Source of the DNA: Chitinophagaceae bacterium
GTDB lineage: Bacteria; Bacteroidota; Bacteroidia; Chitinophagales; Chitinophagaceae
Direction: 5' to 3'
NCBI GenBank assembly: GCA_013140985.1
Contig: JABFRU010000042.1
Coordinates: 25,479 to 89,478 of the forward strand
Length of the DNA: 64,000 nt
The notes beneath the pieces are model-generated. The model made no database searches. It had not been told where the DNA came from and saw nothing but the letters and a program-made list of their open reading frames with translations. Shown piece by piece: positions 1-8,339 of the stretch (position 1 is the first letter of the stretch; the number at the start of each line of letters is the position of its first letter). Made by a program: the position numbers and the translations under genes.

Positions 1-2
1 TT

Positions 3-317
3 GATGTGGATGGTAAGGGCCAATACTCTGAAACCCGCATGGTTAGATTAAGTAAACAATCTGATGCTAACATATCCATACTTGCTTTTCCCAATCCTGT
101 TACAAATGAATTGCGTATTGGTATTCCGAATGAGTGGCAGAATAAAAAAGTAATATATGAAGTTTTGAATATGAGTGGCCAGGTAACGCAAAAGACAGAA
201 GCTGCAAGCGGCAGCCAGATCGAGACAATCAATGTAGCTAACCTTGCCCGTGGATTCTATATGGTAAGAGTAAGTTGCGAAGGCCAAGCAGCTCAGCAAA
301 AAATTGTAAAACAATAA
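3..317 (+). CDS. T9SS-sorted secreted protein, C-terminal fragment
   Basis: The reading frame is open to the left edge, so the gene begins outside the window and only about 104 C-terminal residues are visible. They form a Type IX secretion sorting domain: FPNPVTNELRIGIP is the usual 'PNP' entry motif, followed by a VLNMSGQV strand and ending in GFYMVRVSCEG...QKIVKQ. In this family the domain directs an exported protein through the outer membrane and is then usually removed. A GTG at 6 could be misread as a start but has no supporting signal. Nothing can be said about the catalytic part of the protein. A strong hairpin terminator follows. Confidence 0.85.
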   Translation, partial: DVDGKGQYSETRMVRLSKQSDANISILAFPNPVTNELRIGIPNEWQNKKVIYEVLNMSGQVTQKTEAASGSQIETINVANLARGFYMVRVSCEGQAAQQKIVKQ

Positions 318-344
318 TCAGATATTTTTGAATAGGGGTTCCAG

Positions 345-373
345 CCGTCCTGCATATGCGGGACGGTTTTTTT
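345..373 (+). terminator. Rho-independent terminator
   Basis: Stem CCGTCC (345-350) pairs with GGACGG (361-366) around a 10-base loop that is itself partly palindromic (GCATATGC). A run of T follows at once. It closes the T9SS gene ending at 317. Confidence 0.8.
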
Positions 374-385
374 AGTAAAAATAAA

Positions 386-417
386 TTTGGTTTATAAAAT
401 AAACTACTTTACGTTTG
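386..417 (+). promoter_or_regulatory. Bacteroidota-type promoter for the TonB receptor gene
   Basis: TTTG at 386-389 and TACGTTTG at 410-417 are separated by 20 bases, an excellent match to the Bacteroidota sigma-A consensus TTTG-N(19-21)-TAnnTTTG. Transcription should start near 422-425, giving a short leader before the ATG at 437. It lies just downstream of the terminator at 345-373. Confidence 0.7.
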
Positions 418-436
418 TATCTTAATTGTATTTTGC

Positions 437-2692
437 ATGAAAAAGATGATCCTTGGTTTAGTATTGTTATTATTGAGCAGTTTATTTATCGGCGCAGCTT
501 CCCAGACAATAATAAAAGGAGTAGTAAAAGATGCAAAGGGCAACCCTGTCGTTGGAGCCAGCATTGCTATCAAAGACAGTTATGATGGCGGTACTACTGA
601 CTCGACTGGTAACTATTCATTTAAGACATCTGAGAAGGGAAACCAGTTACTTACTATTACCTCGATTGGATATAAACCATTTGAGCAAGCAGTAAAACCA
701 GAAGGCACTCCACTTACCATCAATGCAACAATGAAAGAGGAGATCAGTGAATTATCTGCTGTTGTAATTTCCGCAGGAACATTTGAAGCAAGTGACAGGA
801 AAAGAGCTTCGGCTGTATTAGACCCGATAGATATTGTGACAACTGCCAGCGCCAATGGTGATGTTACCGGCGCATTGAAAACATTGCCCGGTGCACAGCA
901 AGTGGGAGAGAGTGAAGGACTGTTTGTTCGTGGTGGTACTGCGGCAGAAACAAAAATTTTTATTGATGGTACGCTGGTCAACAATTTCTTTAATACCAGC
1001 GTTCCGAACATTGCATCATACGGAAGATTTTCTCCCTTTCTTTTTAAAGGAACTGTTTTCAGTACAGGTGGTTATTCGGCATTATACGGTCAGGCACTTT
1101 CTTCTGCGTTAGTATTGGAATCCATTGATCTGCCGGAAAGATCTTCTGCTAACCTTGGGATATCTGTGATCGGGGGTAATGCCGGGTACCAGGGTTTGTC
1201 GAAAGACAAAAAATCTTCTTATGGCATCAGCTATGGCTATACCAATTTGGCCCCTGCATTTGCGCTCATTAAACAAAAACAGAGTTACAGTCAAAGCCCC
1301 GAGTATCATTCAGGCGATGTGAACTTCAGGTTCAAGACATCTAAAACAGGGATGGTAAAATATTATGCTTATTTCAGTACAGGCCGTCTTGATTTTTCTA
1401 CCCCGAGTATTGATTCAATAGGGTACAGGGATCGCTTTGGTCTTGATAATTTCAACATGTATCACAATCTTTCCTGGAAAGAGAATCTTGGAAATAAATG
1501 GAAATTATATGCGGGTCTCGGATATACACTCAATACCGACAAGATACATGGGAACATGCAGGATGCTGATAAGAACGATATCCTGTTAACCGGCCTTGAG
1601 TTCAAACAATTTGGTCTTGACCTGGATGGAAATTATTTTAACGCCAAACTTGTTATAGAAAAAAAATTGAAAGGCTTGTCAGCTATCCGTTTTGGCAATG
1701 AATATAATTATAGCAATGAGAGATCCATCTTCACCTCGTATAACGGGCAGGAATTTTCTCAAAGATTGAAAGAGAACATCATTTCTTTTTTTGCGGAAAG
1801 TGATATCTATATAACAAATGATCTTGCAGCTAAAGCAGGATTGAGGGTAGAGCATTCTTCCGTTGTCGATAAAACAAATATTGCCCCCAGGTTATCCCTT
1901 GCCTATAAACTCAGTAAACAGGCACAATTGTCTTTTGCATACGGAATTTATTACCAGGACCCGGAAAGACGCTACCTGCCATCGGCCAATGCATTGACAT
2001 TTATGAAAGCAAGTCACTATATAGCCCAGTTTATGAAAGTAACGCCTCAGCGTACTTTCAGAACAGAACTGTTTTACAAAAAATACAATGACCTGGTAAA
2101 AACAAGTTCTGCCAGCGGACAGGAAATTGCAATAAACAATAATGGTTTTGGTGATGCAAAAGGGATTGAATTTTTTTGGAGAGATAAAAAAACGATCAAA
2201 GATGTCGATTACTGGATATCGTATTCCTATCTCGATACAAAAAGAGATTTCCTGAATTTTCCATTTGCTACAAGACCGAATTTCGCAGCAAAACATACAG
2301 CTTCATTAGTCATTAAAAAATTTGTGATGCCATGGAAACTACAATTCAACGGCGCTTATAATTATGCCAGCAGCCGTCCTTATTATAATATAGTACCCGA
2401 TGGCAACGGGTACAAATTCAGCGACATGGGACTTGTTCCTGATTATCACAATTTCAGTTTTGCGCTGAACTATTTGCCATCGATCGGGAAAAAAGATGCT
2501 AAAGGGTTTGCTGTATATGTTTTGTCCATCAGTAACATATTGAATTTAAAACAGGTTTACGGCTATCAATATTCTTATAATGGCGCCCGCAAACAGGAAA
2601 TAGTGCCTCCGTCAAGGATCTTCGTTTATATCGGCGCTTTCTTCAGCTTTGGTATTGACCGTTCGCAGGAATCAATTGACAGACTTTTTTAA
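437..2692 (+). CDS. TonB-dependent receptor with carboxypeptidase-regulatory-like domain
   Basis: A 751-residue outer-membrane receptor. A signal peptide (residues 1-22, ending SQT) is followed by a CarboxypepD_reg-like beta-sandwich (about 24-105, with IKGVVKDAKGNPVVGASI), then a plug domain (about 110-220, with LPGAQQVGESEGLFVRGG and IFIDGTLVNN), then a beta-barrel rich in aromatic alternating strands to the C-terminus. Such proteins import ligands too large for porins using TonB/ExbBD energy. No SusD partner follows, so it is not a standard polysaccharide utilisation pair. The substrate cannot be read from the sequence. It is the first gene of a probable five-gene operon (437-4982) with its own consensus promoter. 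Confidence 0.9.
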   Translation: MKKMILGLVLLLLSSLFIGAASQTIIKGVVKDAKGNPVVGASIAIKDSYDGGTTDSTGNYSFKTSEKGNQLLTITSIGYKPFEQAVKPEGTPLTINATMKEEISELSAVVISAGTFEASDRKRASAVLDPIDIVTTASANGDVTGALKTLPGAQQVGESEGLFVRGGTAAETKIFIDGTLVNNFFNTSVPNIASYGRFSPFLFKGTVFSTGGYSALYGQALSSALVLESIDLPERSSANLGISVIGGNAGYQGLSKDKKSSYGISYGYTNLAPAFALIKQKQSYSQSPEYHSGDVNFRFKTSKTGMVKYYAYFSTGRLDFSTPSIDSIGYRDRFGLDNFNMYHNLSWKENLGNKWKLYAGLGYTLNTDKIHGNMQDADKNDILLTGLEFKQFGLDLDGNYFNAKLVIEKKLKGLSAIRFGNEYNYSNERSIFTSYNGQEFSQRLKENIISFFAESDIYITNDLAAKAGLRVEHSSVVDKTNIAPRLSLAYKLSKQAQLSFAYGIYYQDPERRYLPSANALTFMKASHYIAQFMKVTPQRTFRTELFYKKYNDLVKTSSASGQEIAINNNGFGDAKGIEFFWRDKKTIKDVDYWISYSYLDTKRDFLNFPFATRPNFAAKHTASLVIKKFVMPWKLQFNGAYNYASSRPYYNIVPDGNGYKFSDMGLVPDYHNFSFALNYLPSIGKKDAKGFAVYVLSISNILNLKQVYGYQYSYNGARKQEIVPPSRIFVYIGAFFSFGIDRSQESIDRLF

Positions 2693-2722
2693 AACACATC
2701 ATAATCTTTAAAATAACAAACA

Positions 2723-3385
2723 ATGAAAAAGACAATTTTTATCATGGCATTATCACTCCTGGGAACCGCAACATTTGCACAGAGTGAAAAATATCTAAAA
2801 GCAATGGAGGCTAAAGTTTCCCTATTAGACTCCACTACCACTCCGGATGCATGGAAGGATCTTGCTAATGCTTTCGAAAGGATTGCTGATGCGGAAAAAA
2901 CGCAGTGGTTACCTTATTACTATGCTGCGTATGCTAATGTAATGGCCGGAACAATGTCTATGCCCATGGATGGAAGCTTTGGTGATAACAGCGCCATTAC
3001 TGATCCTTATGCTGATAAAGCGGAACAACTGATCAACAAAGCCAACGAGATGAATAAGGATAATTCCGAGATCTATTGTGTCATCAAGATGATACATAGT
3101 CTTCGAATGATGGGAAATGCGATGTCCCGCTACATGACAGAAGGCCCCAAGGCTGAAACCGCACTTACCAAAGCAAAAGAGCTCAATGTAAATAACCCGA
3201 GGGTATATATTCTCGAAGGACAGGATAAATTTTATACGCCAGAACAATTTGGCGGCAGTAAGGAAGAAGCCAAAAAATTGTTTGAAAAGGCCAACGAGAT
3301 CTTTATGATAACTAAGCCGGCAAATGCTATCGAACCCCAGTGGGGCAGGTCAACGGTTAACTATTTTCTTTCCCAATTAAAGTAG
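2723..3385 (+). CDS. periplasmic TPR-like protein
   Basis: A 220-residue protein with a clear signal peptide (MKKTIFIMALSLLGTATFAQ, cleaved after AQ). The mature part is helical with repeated Ala/Asn/Lys-rich helices (ADKAEQLINKANEMNKDNSE, AETALTKAKELNVNNPRVY, AKKLFEKANEIF) that look like three or more tetratricopeptide hairpins. TPR proteins usually act as protein-interaction scaffolds. It lies 30 bases after the TonB receptor gene, so co-transcription is likely and a role with that receptor is a reasonable guess. I do not recognise a named family. Confidence 0.75.
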   Translation: MKKTIFIMALSLLGTATFAQSEKYLKAMEAKVSLLDSTTTPDAWKDLANAFERIADAEKTQWLPYYYAAYANVMAGTMSMPMDGSFGDNSAITDPYADKAEQLINKANEMNKDNSEIYCVIKMIHSLRMMGNAMSRYMTEGPKAETALTKAKELNVNNPRVYILEGQDKFYTPEQFGGSKEEAKKLFEKANEIFMITKPANAIEPQWGRSTVNYFLSQLK

Positions 3386-3415
3386 ATAACAGTTCTTCAC
3401 ATTTAACTAAAAGCT

Positions 3416-4003
3416 ATGACGGAAGAAAAATTTTCGCCAGAACAAAGCCTGCAGCTTATCCAAACCATGATAAGCAAAACAAAACAGGATATGTCTGACA
3501 ATGGCATCTATTTTCTTGTTTGGGGTTGGCTTACATTCATTGCCTGCACCGGGCAATTTGTATTGAAACATATTGTGCAATATGAGAAGCACTATCTCGT
3601 CTGGTTGCTGGTGATCGTTGGAGTGGTCTTTAGTATCTCGTATGGGGCCAGGGAGAAAAAGCAACAAAAGGCAAGAACCTATATAGGAGAGAGTATGAAG
3701 TATCTCTGGATAGGGATGGGCATCAGTTATTTTGTTTTGAGTATGATATTAAGCAGGATCGGCTGGGATTCTTCTGTATTTCCTTTTTTCATTTTATTGT
3801 ATGGATTAGGAACTTTTGTTTCCGGGAGCATTCTTCAGTTCAGGCCGTTGCAGGTAGGAGGCATGATGGCATGGGCATTGGCGATAGGGGCAGTGTATGT
3901 TGAGTATGATTACCAGATGCTGTTCGGTGCCGCCGCTATTTTGATAAGCTATATCATCCCCGCCTACATGCTTCGCAGTAAAAATAAAATTGCAAACCAA
4001 TAA
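3416..4003 (+). CDS. six-helix membrane protein, paralogue A
   Basis: A 195-residue integral membrane protein of unknown function. A short cytoplasmic-looking N-terminus (MTEEKFSPEQSLQLIQTMIS) precedes about six hydrophobic helices, including IYFLVWGWLTFIACTG, LVWLLVIVGVVFSISYG and FPFFILLYGLGTFVSG. The next gene encodes a diverged copy: both start with an E-x(2)-S-L-(Q/E)-L-I-x-T-M segment and share an LLYGL(G/P)TF motif. The position between a TPR protein and a winged-helix regulator suggests a small regulated envelope module. No enzymatic motif is visible. Confidence 0.8.
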   Translation: MTEEKFSPEQSLQLIQTMISKTKQDMSDNGIYFLVWGWLTFIACTGQFVLKHIVQYEKHYLVWLLVIVGVVFSISYGAREKKQQKARTYIGESMKYLWIGMGISYFVLSMILSRIGWDSSVFPFFILLYGLGTFVSGSILQFRPLQVGGMMAWALAIGAVYVEYDYQMLFGAAAILISYIIPAYMLRSKNKIANQ

Positions 4004-4012
4004 AGTCATTTT

Positions 4013-4696
4013 ATGGAGCAGCAGGAAAAAAAATTATCCGAAAAAGAAAGTCTTGAGCTGATTACCACCATGCTCAATAAAGCAAAAAATGCTTATTATG
4101 ATACAGGTATGACGGCTATCATGTGGGGGGCTGTGATCGCTTTTTGCTCCCTGGAAAAATTTGCTGAGTTGCAATTTGGTTATCGCCTGCCATTTGATAT
4201 TTATCTGTTGACCATAGCGGCGGTCATACCCACTATTTTTTTAGCCATCAAAGAAAAAAAAGAGCGGAAAGTAAAATCATTTGATGATAATTATATGGAT
4301 TATATCTGGCTGGGCTTTGGTATCTGTATTGCCCTGATGATATTTATTACTAATAATATCCAGGGTAACCTGGAGCCGGTGCTGGATAAATACAATGTGC
4401 TGGCAAAGGGAAGAACAGACTGGACATTTTTTCATTTTGGAGAATATGTGATGCCTTTGTTCCTGCTGTTGTATGGGTTGCCCACTTTTATAACAGGCAC
4501 TGCCTGTAAATTCAAGCCCATGTTGTGGGGCAGTCTTTTTTGCTGGGCCTGTTGTATAATAACTATATATACCCATATTAAGATTGACTTCCTGTTGACT
4601 GCTGCCTCCTCTATTATGGCCTGGCTGATTCCCGGCATTATAATAGAAAAAGAATATCGTTTGTATAAAAAACAGCAGGCCGCACAGCATGTTTAA
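4013..4696 (+). CDS. six-helix membrane protein, paralogue B
   Basis: A 227-residue integral membrane protein, a tandem diverged copy of the preceding gene. The N-terminus (SEKESLELITTMLNKAKNAYYDTG) aligns with that of paralogue A, and LLYGLPTFITGTACKFKPM matches its LLYGLGTFVSGSILQFRPL. The extra length is mostly the loop between helices 3 and 4 (NIQGNLEPVLDKYN...). The family is unknown to me. It begins 10 bases after paralogue A, and its end overlaps the start of the following regulator gene by 8 bases, which indicates translational coupling. Confidence 0.8.
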   Translation: MEQQEKKLSEKESLELITTMLNKAKNAYYDTGMTAIMWGAVIAFCSLEKFAELQFGYRLPFDIYLLTIAAVIPTIFLAIKEKKERKVKSFDDNYMDYIWLGFGICIALMIFITNNIQGNLEPVLDKYNVLAKGRTDWTFFHFGEYVMPLFLLLYGLPTFITGTACKFKPMLWGSLFCWACCIITIYTHIKIDFLLTAASSIMAWLIPGIIIEKEYRLYKKQQAAQHV

Positions 4697-4982
4697 AGAT
4701 CTTGATCCCATATTGCACTCGCAGCTCCGGTTAGCTGTTATGTCGCTCCTGATAGGCGTGAAGGAAGCGGAGTTCACTTTTTTACGGGAGCAAACCAATT
4801 CTACGGCCGGAAACCTGAGTGTGCAGATACAAAAATTGAAAGATGCCGGTTATATTGATGTCATCAAGCAATTCAAGGATAATTACCCGCAAACAATTTG
4901 CAAAATAACAAAGCAGGGAATCAAAGCTTTTGAAGAATATGTGACGAGTTTGCAATCTTATCTTGGCAAGAATGGAAAATAG
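4689..4982 (+). CDS. winged-helix transcriptional regulator (PF13601-like)
   Basis: A 97-residue single-domain DNA-binding protein. The pattern FKDLDPILHSQLRLAVMSLL, then FTFLREQTNSTAGNLSVQIQ (recognition helix), then LKDAGYIDVIKQF and a beta wing ending CKITKQGIKAFEEYV, is the compact winged-helix fold common in Bacteroidota next to small membrane-protein genes. It has no separate sensor domain. The gene overlaps paralogue B by 8 bases and closes the operon, so it probably controls this operon or works with the two membrane proteins (inferred). A hairpin terminator follows at once. Confidence 0.85.
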   Translation: MFKDLDPILHSQLRLAVMSLLIGVKEAEFTFLREQTNSTAGNLSVQIQKLKDAGYIDVIKQFKDNYPQTICKITKQGIKAFEEYVTSLQSYLGKNGK

Positions 4983-4985
4983 AAA

Positions 4986-5013
4986 AAGCCCTTTAGACAA
5001 AGGGCTTCTTTTC
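4986..5013 (+). terminator. Rho-independent terminator
   Basis: AAGCCCTTT (4986-4994) pairs perfectly with AAAGGGCTT (4999-5007) around the tetraloop AGAC, followed by CTTTTC. It ends the operon that starts at 437. Confidence 0.75.
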
Positions 5014-5042
5014 TCAATTGATACTCTAAGTGTATGAAAAAT

Positions 5043-5192
5043 TTATCGAGTACCCCTCAAATATTTTTTGGTGCGTATAGGTTGTAATGCATACTGCGGC
5101 TGAATTTTTTTCTCAGCAGGTTTCAATAATCTTTCCAGCGTCTTTTTTAAACGGGTGTATCCTCCCTGCAGCACTTTCCGGGTATCAGGCAT
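5043..5192 (-). CDS. possible small basic protein (49 residues)
   Basis: ATG at 5192 opens a frame of 49 residues starting MPDTRKVLQGGYTRLKKTLE and ending TKKYLRGTR before TAA. The product is strongly basic and could form an amphipathic helix in the first half. The AT-rich sequence before the ATG (AAAAATAAAAGCTAAACAAA) is the sort used for initiation in this phylum. It starts 5 bases after the stop of the upstream minus-strand ORF (5198-5512), which suggests a two-gene unit. I recognise no family, and a chance ORF is quite possible. Confidence 0.35.
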   Translation of the reverse strand: MPDTRKVLQGGYTRLKKTLERLLKPAEKKIQPQYALQPIRTKKYLRGTR

Positions 5193-5197
5193 TTTGT

Positions 5198-5512
5198 TTA
5201 GCTTTTATTTTTAATAAGTAAAATTGATCTCTCCTTTGATGCAAATAAAACCCTGTTTGCTGCGCCTTCTTTCATAAAACAGGGAACATTAAAGGAATTA
5301 TAACATAAACCCGGCCTGTTGTCGCCAATGATCCATTTCCTGATCAACCTGTCATTGGCATTTGTTCTGATGACCTCTACCGGCTCTGCCGGGATGGTGG
5401 ATGTGGGAAGAGGTGACGGACCTGTAAAAGGGTGTTCGTTCTTTTGATCATGCGATGGCTGGTATGCAATTCGCAGCACAATGATCAATATAAAAGCAAT
5501 TTGTTTTGTCAT
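5198..5512 (-). CDS. possible small exported protein (104 residues)
   Basis: The frame begins MTKQIAFILIIVLRIAYQP, a short positively charged start plus a hydrophobic stretch that could be a signal anchor. A Pro/Ser/Thr-rich linker (HPFTGPSPLPTSTIPAEP) and a basic C-terminal half with two cysteines follow. No known domain is recognised. It is the only substantial ORF between 5013 and 5844 and sits directly upstream of a second small minus-strand ORF, which is the main argument that it is real. No consensus promoter was found immediately upstream. Confidence 0.4.
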   Translation of the reverse strand: MTKQIAFILIIVLRIAYQPSHDQKNEHPFTGPSPLPTSTIPAEPVEVIRTNANDRLIRKWIIGDNRPGLCYNSFNVPCFMKEGAANRVLFASKERSILLIKNKS

Positions 5513-5527
5513 TTCTCAGGGTGTTTG

Positions 5528-5561
5528 TCCCGATCCTTCGGCATGCTCAGGATTATCGGGA
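5528..5561. repeat. imperfect palindrome TCCCGAT...ATCGGGA
   Basis: TCCCGAT (5528-5534) and ATCGGGA (5555-5561) flank a centre containing GCATGC. The hairpin has no T-run, so it looks more like an interspersed palindromic repeat than a terminator. It lies just upstream of the minus-strand ORF starting at 5512. Confidence 0.5.
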
Positions 5562-5844
5562 TAGATTTATGATTACCCCATAGAAATATTGGATCACCTG
5601 GTTACAGACAAATACCTGTTGCAGTCAGCTACTTTAATAAACCATACTTGAAGCGGGAAAATAGTTAGGGCTTTCGGTACGGATGTTATTCGTAGTTTTA
5701 CGAGGGTAAATGTGGTTTTCTGAACCAAAACAAACCTACTATCCGGCTTTGATAATTGCAAGCATTTTCAAAGAATTTTTTTCTAAAAGTTAAATCAGTA
5801 AACACCTGTTCAAGCTTTAATACATTTGTTTGTTAACTGTTACG
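5562..5844. other. intergenic region before the ABC exporter
   Basis: No convincing gene is seen. It contains a short inverted repeat TCGTA (5689-5693) GTTT TACGA (5698-5702) that could be an operator, and near its right end a -7 promoter element for the ABC operon (5821-5828). Confidence 0.4.
5821..5828 (+). promoter_or_regulatory. -7 promoter element TACATTTG for the ABC operon
   Basis: A perfect TAnnTTTG match 16 bases before the ATG at 5845. No good -33 TTTG lies at the expected distance. Initiation would fall near 5833-5836, which excludes the in-frame TTG at 5830 as translation start and supports ATG 5845. Confidence 0.5.
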
Positions 5845-6756
5845 ATGAGTTCACCTGTCATACAAGTAAATAATCTTACAAAAGACTTCGGCGAAGTAAA
5901 AGCTGTCAATGATCTTTCCTTTACTGTCAGTTCCGGGCAGGTGTATGGGTTCCTGGGGCAAAACGGAGCAGGTAAATCTACGACGATACGAATGTTGCTT
6001 ACTTTGATAGAACCGACTGCCGGTGAGATAGAAATATTTGGAATGAATTTGAAAAAGAACCGTCGTGAGATATTACGACACACCGGTGCAATGATCGAAA
6101 GACCTGACCTGTACAAATATCTCAGCGCATTGGAGAATGTCAGGATATTTTCAAAACTCAGCGGAGTAAAAATCCCTGAAAAGAAATTGATGGAACAACT
6201 GGCGATGGTTGGTTTAGCAGAAAGAGCAACAAGTAAAGTAAAAACGTATTCGCAGGGAATGAAACAACGATTGGGTCTTGCCTGTGCCCTCGTTCATGAT
6301 CCTGAATTATTGATATTGGATGAACCGACCAATGGTTTGGATCCGCAGGGCATTGCCGATATGCGGAACATGATCATTCACCTGAGTAAAGACCTTGGAA
6401 AAACACTGATGGTATCATCACACCTGTTAAGCGAAATAGAAATGGTGGCTGATCATATGCTGATCATTCATAAGGGGAAAAAAATAGTAGAAGGAAAGGT
6501 GAGTGAATTGCTGAACCCCCTTACTTCGGTCATTGAATTAATAACAGGGGATGTTTCATCAACTTTAGATTTTTTGCAAAATTCCAAATGGAAAAATTTT
6601 ATAAAAGAACAGGAAAACGAAGCGATCAGGCTGGAGTTTGATAAAAAGAATATTCCTGATCTGAATAAAGAATTAGTGGAAAATGGAATAGCTGTCATGA
6701 GCCTGCGGCCTGTTCATTCACTGGAAGATTATTTCCTGGCACAAACCAAATTGTAA
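5845..6756 (+). CDS. ABC transporter ATP-binding protein
   Basis: A 303-residue ATPase of the ABC-2 exporter (DrrA/CcmA-like) group. Motifs are Walker A GQNGAGKST, signature YSQGMKQRLGLA, Walker B LLILDEPTNGLDP and the H-loop VSSHLL. A C-terminal extension of about 85 residues, beyond the core NBD, is typical of this exporter class. ATG 5845 (MSSPVIQVNNLTKDF) is preferred over an in-frame TTG 15 bases upstream because the -7 promoter element overlaps that region. It abuts the permease gene with no gap (stop at 6756, next ATG at 6757). The substrate is unknown. Confidence 0.9.
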   Translation: MSSPVIQVNNLTKDFGEVKAVNDLSFTVSSGQVYGFLGQNGAGKSTTIRMLLTLIEPTAGEIEIFGMNLKKNRREILRHTGAMIERPDLYKYLSALENVRIFSKLSGVKIPEKKLMEQLAMVGLAERATSKVKTYSQGMKQRLGLACALVHDPELLILDEPTNGLDPQGIADMRNMIIHLSKDLGKTLMVSSHLLSEIEMVADHMLIIHKGKKIVEGKVSELLNPLTSVIELITGDVSSTLDFLQNSKWKNFIKEQENEAIRLEFDKKNIPDLNKELVENGIAVMSLRPVHSLEDYFLAQTKL

Positions 6757-7641
6757 ATGTTCTTCGCCATTTTAAAAATAGAACTGTTTAAAATTTTTAA
6801 GCGTCCCCGCACTTTCATTGCTTTTGTGGCAGTTGCCGTCATTGTTTTTATGGTGCAGCTGGCCATTAAAGTGAATGGCAAGGACCTTCTTAGATTTTTT
6901 ACCGATTCACTCGGCGATACTTTTGATGTTCCTGCTGACCAGATACTGAACGGTTATTATGTATGCCTTTTCGCCTTGCATACAATATTGATCCATGTGC
7001 CCTTGCTGGTAGCGTTGATCGCAGCGGATATGATCTCCGGTGAAGCAAACCTTGGTACTCTGCGACTGATCGCAGGAAAGCCTGTTACAAGATCCGAATT
7101 AGTATTGGCTAAATTTTTTGCCAGCACAGTATATGTTATACTGCTGTTGATATGGATGGCATTGATCGCTTTGCTAGGTAGCTTGCTGATGTTCGGTGAC
7201 GGAGGGTTGTTTGTTTCAAAAGAGTCAAGCATTCATTTGATGGATAACCATGATGTGCTCTGGCGTTTCTTTGCAGCATTTATTTTTGCAGCATTAGGAT
7301 TGACGGTGATAGCAGCAATGGGAATGATGTTTTCGGCATTCTCAGATAATTCACTGGGTCCTATCGTCGCAACGGTTTGTGTGGTGATCGTTTTTACAGT
7401 TCTTCAGCAACTCAAAGTGCCGGTCTTTGAGGAAACAGTAAACAAATGGTCATTCACAACGCATATGCTTGGGTGGAAAGGATTTTTCTATGTTGAAAAA
7501 ACTGCGGATGGAACAACGATCGATGGTTCTATAGAAAACCCTTCGGCATTGATAAAAAGTGGATTGGTGCTGGTAGGATATATTTCATTGTTCCTTTTCA
7601 TCACCATACGATATTTTAAGAAAAAAGATATTCTGAGTTAA
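6757..7641 (+). CDS. ABC-2 family permease
   Basis: A 294-residue inner-membrane protein with about six transmembrane helices: one near residues 20-38 (FIAFVAVAVIVFMVQLAI), a group between 65 and 145, two between 165 and 220, and a last one near 272-288. The motif MISGEANLGTLRLIAGKPVTRSELVLAKF is the conserved cytoplasmic coupling segment of ABC-2 permeases. It starts directly after the ATPase stop codon, so the two form one exporter. The LolA-like gene that follows suggests an envelope substrate (inferred). Confidence 0.88.
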   Translation: MFFAILKIELFKIFKRPRTFIAFVAVAVIVFMVQLAIKVNGKDLLRFFTDSLGDTFDVPADQILNGYYVCLFALHTILIHVPLLVALIAADMISGEANLGTLRLIAGKPVTRSELVLAKFFASTVYVILLLIWMALIALLGSLLMFGDGGLFVSKESSIHLMDNHDVLWRFFAAFIFAALGLTVIAAMGMMFSAFSDNSLGPIVATVCVVIVFTVLQQLKVPVFEETVNKWSFTTHMLGWKGFFYVEKTADGTTIDGSIENPSALIKSGLVLVGYISLFLFITIRYFKKKDILS

Positions 7642-7642
7642 T

Positions 7643-8332
7643 ATGAAAAAGTATTTATTCCTTTTAACAACTTTGATAACTGCGACCTTGATACAGGCGC
7701 AGGATGTAAAAACATTGTTGGCAAATGCAAAGGTGAAATATGATAAGGTGACGGATTATACAGCCACCGGAAAACTGAAAACAAATGTATTGTTCATTAA
7801 AGCACCAATAGCGACAGTAAAAATTTATTATAAGAAACCGGATAAGCTGAAGATAAAAAACGAAAGCGGTATCTCTTTCATTCCCAAAGGTTCGGTGAAT
7901 ATCAATATGAATAATGTGCTTGGGCTGGATAATTTTGAAGCAATAGATGGGGGAACGGAAAAAATAAATGGCACTGATTGCAAGGTGGTAAAAATATTTC
8001 CGCTGAGCGATGAGGAAAATATCATCCGGGCCACCTTATATATAAATGAAAAAGATACCCTGGTTCTAAAATCGGTGATCAGCACAAAAGAGAACGGTAC
8101 CTATGAATTGTTAATGACATATAAGAATTATGCTTCCTACGGATTGCCGGATAAAGTGAACATGACCTTCAATACAAAGGATTATAAACTGCCCAAAGGC
8201 ATCACCATTGATTATGATAATGGCACTGAAAAAGATAAGGACGATAAAACAAAGAACAAGAAAGGATCGGTGGAGATCGTTTATTCCAATTATGTTATTA
8301 ATAAGGGAGTGCCGGATTCGGCGTTTGAGTAG
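7643..8332 (+). CDS. LolA-like outer-membrane lipoprotein-sorting family protein
   Basis: A 229-residue periplasmic protein with signal peptide MKKYLFLLTTLITATLIQAQ. The following region (VKTLLANAKVKYDKVTDYTATGKLKT, then beta-strands with YYKKPDKLKIKNESG) matches the half-barrel fold of LolA/LolB-type carriers, which bind acyl chains of lipoproteins or other lipids. It starts one base after the permease stop, in the same operon. Whether it carries lipoproteins or is only a LolA-fold lipid-binding protein cannot be decided here, since the main lolA of these bacteria is usually elsewhere. Confidence 0.75.
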   Translation: MKKYLFLLTTLITATLIQAQDVKTLLANAKVKYDKVTDYTATGKLKTNVLFIKAPIATVKIYYKKPDKLKIKNESGISFIPKGSVNINMNNVLGLDNFEAIDGGTEKINGTDCKVVKIFPLSDEENIIRATLYINEKDTLVLKSVISTKENGTYELLMTYKNYASYGLPDKVNMTFNTKDYKLPKGITIDYDNGTEKDKDDKTKNKKGSVEIVYSNYVINKGVPDSAFE

Positions 8333-8339
8333 CGAGTAG

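Noticed and set aside
5689..5702. TCGTA-GTTT-TACGA as a BlaI/MecI operator
   Set aside because: The sequence is only loosely similar to such operators and no BlaI-type regulator or target gene is adjacent.
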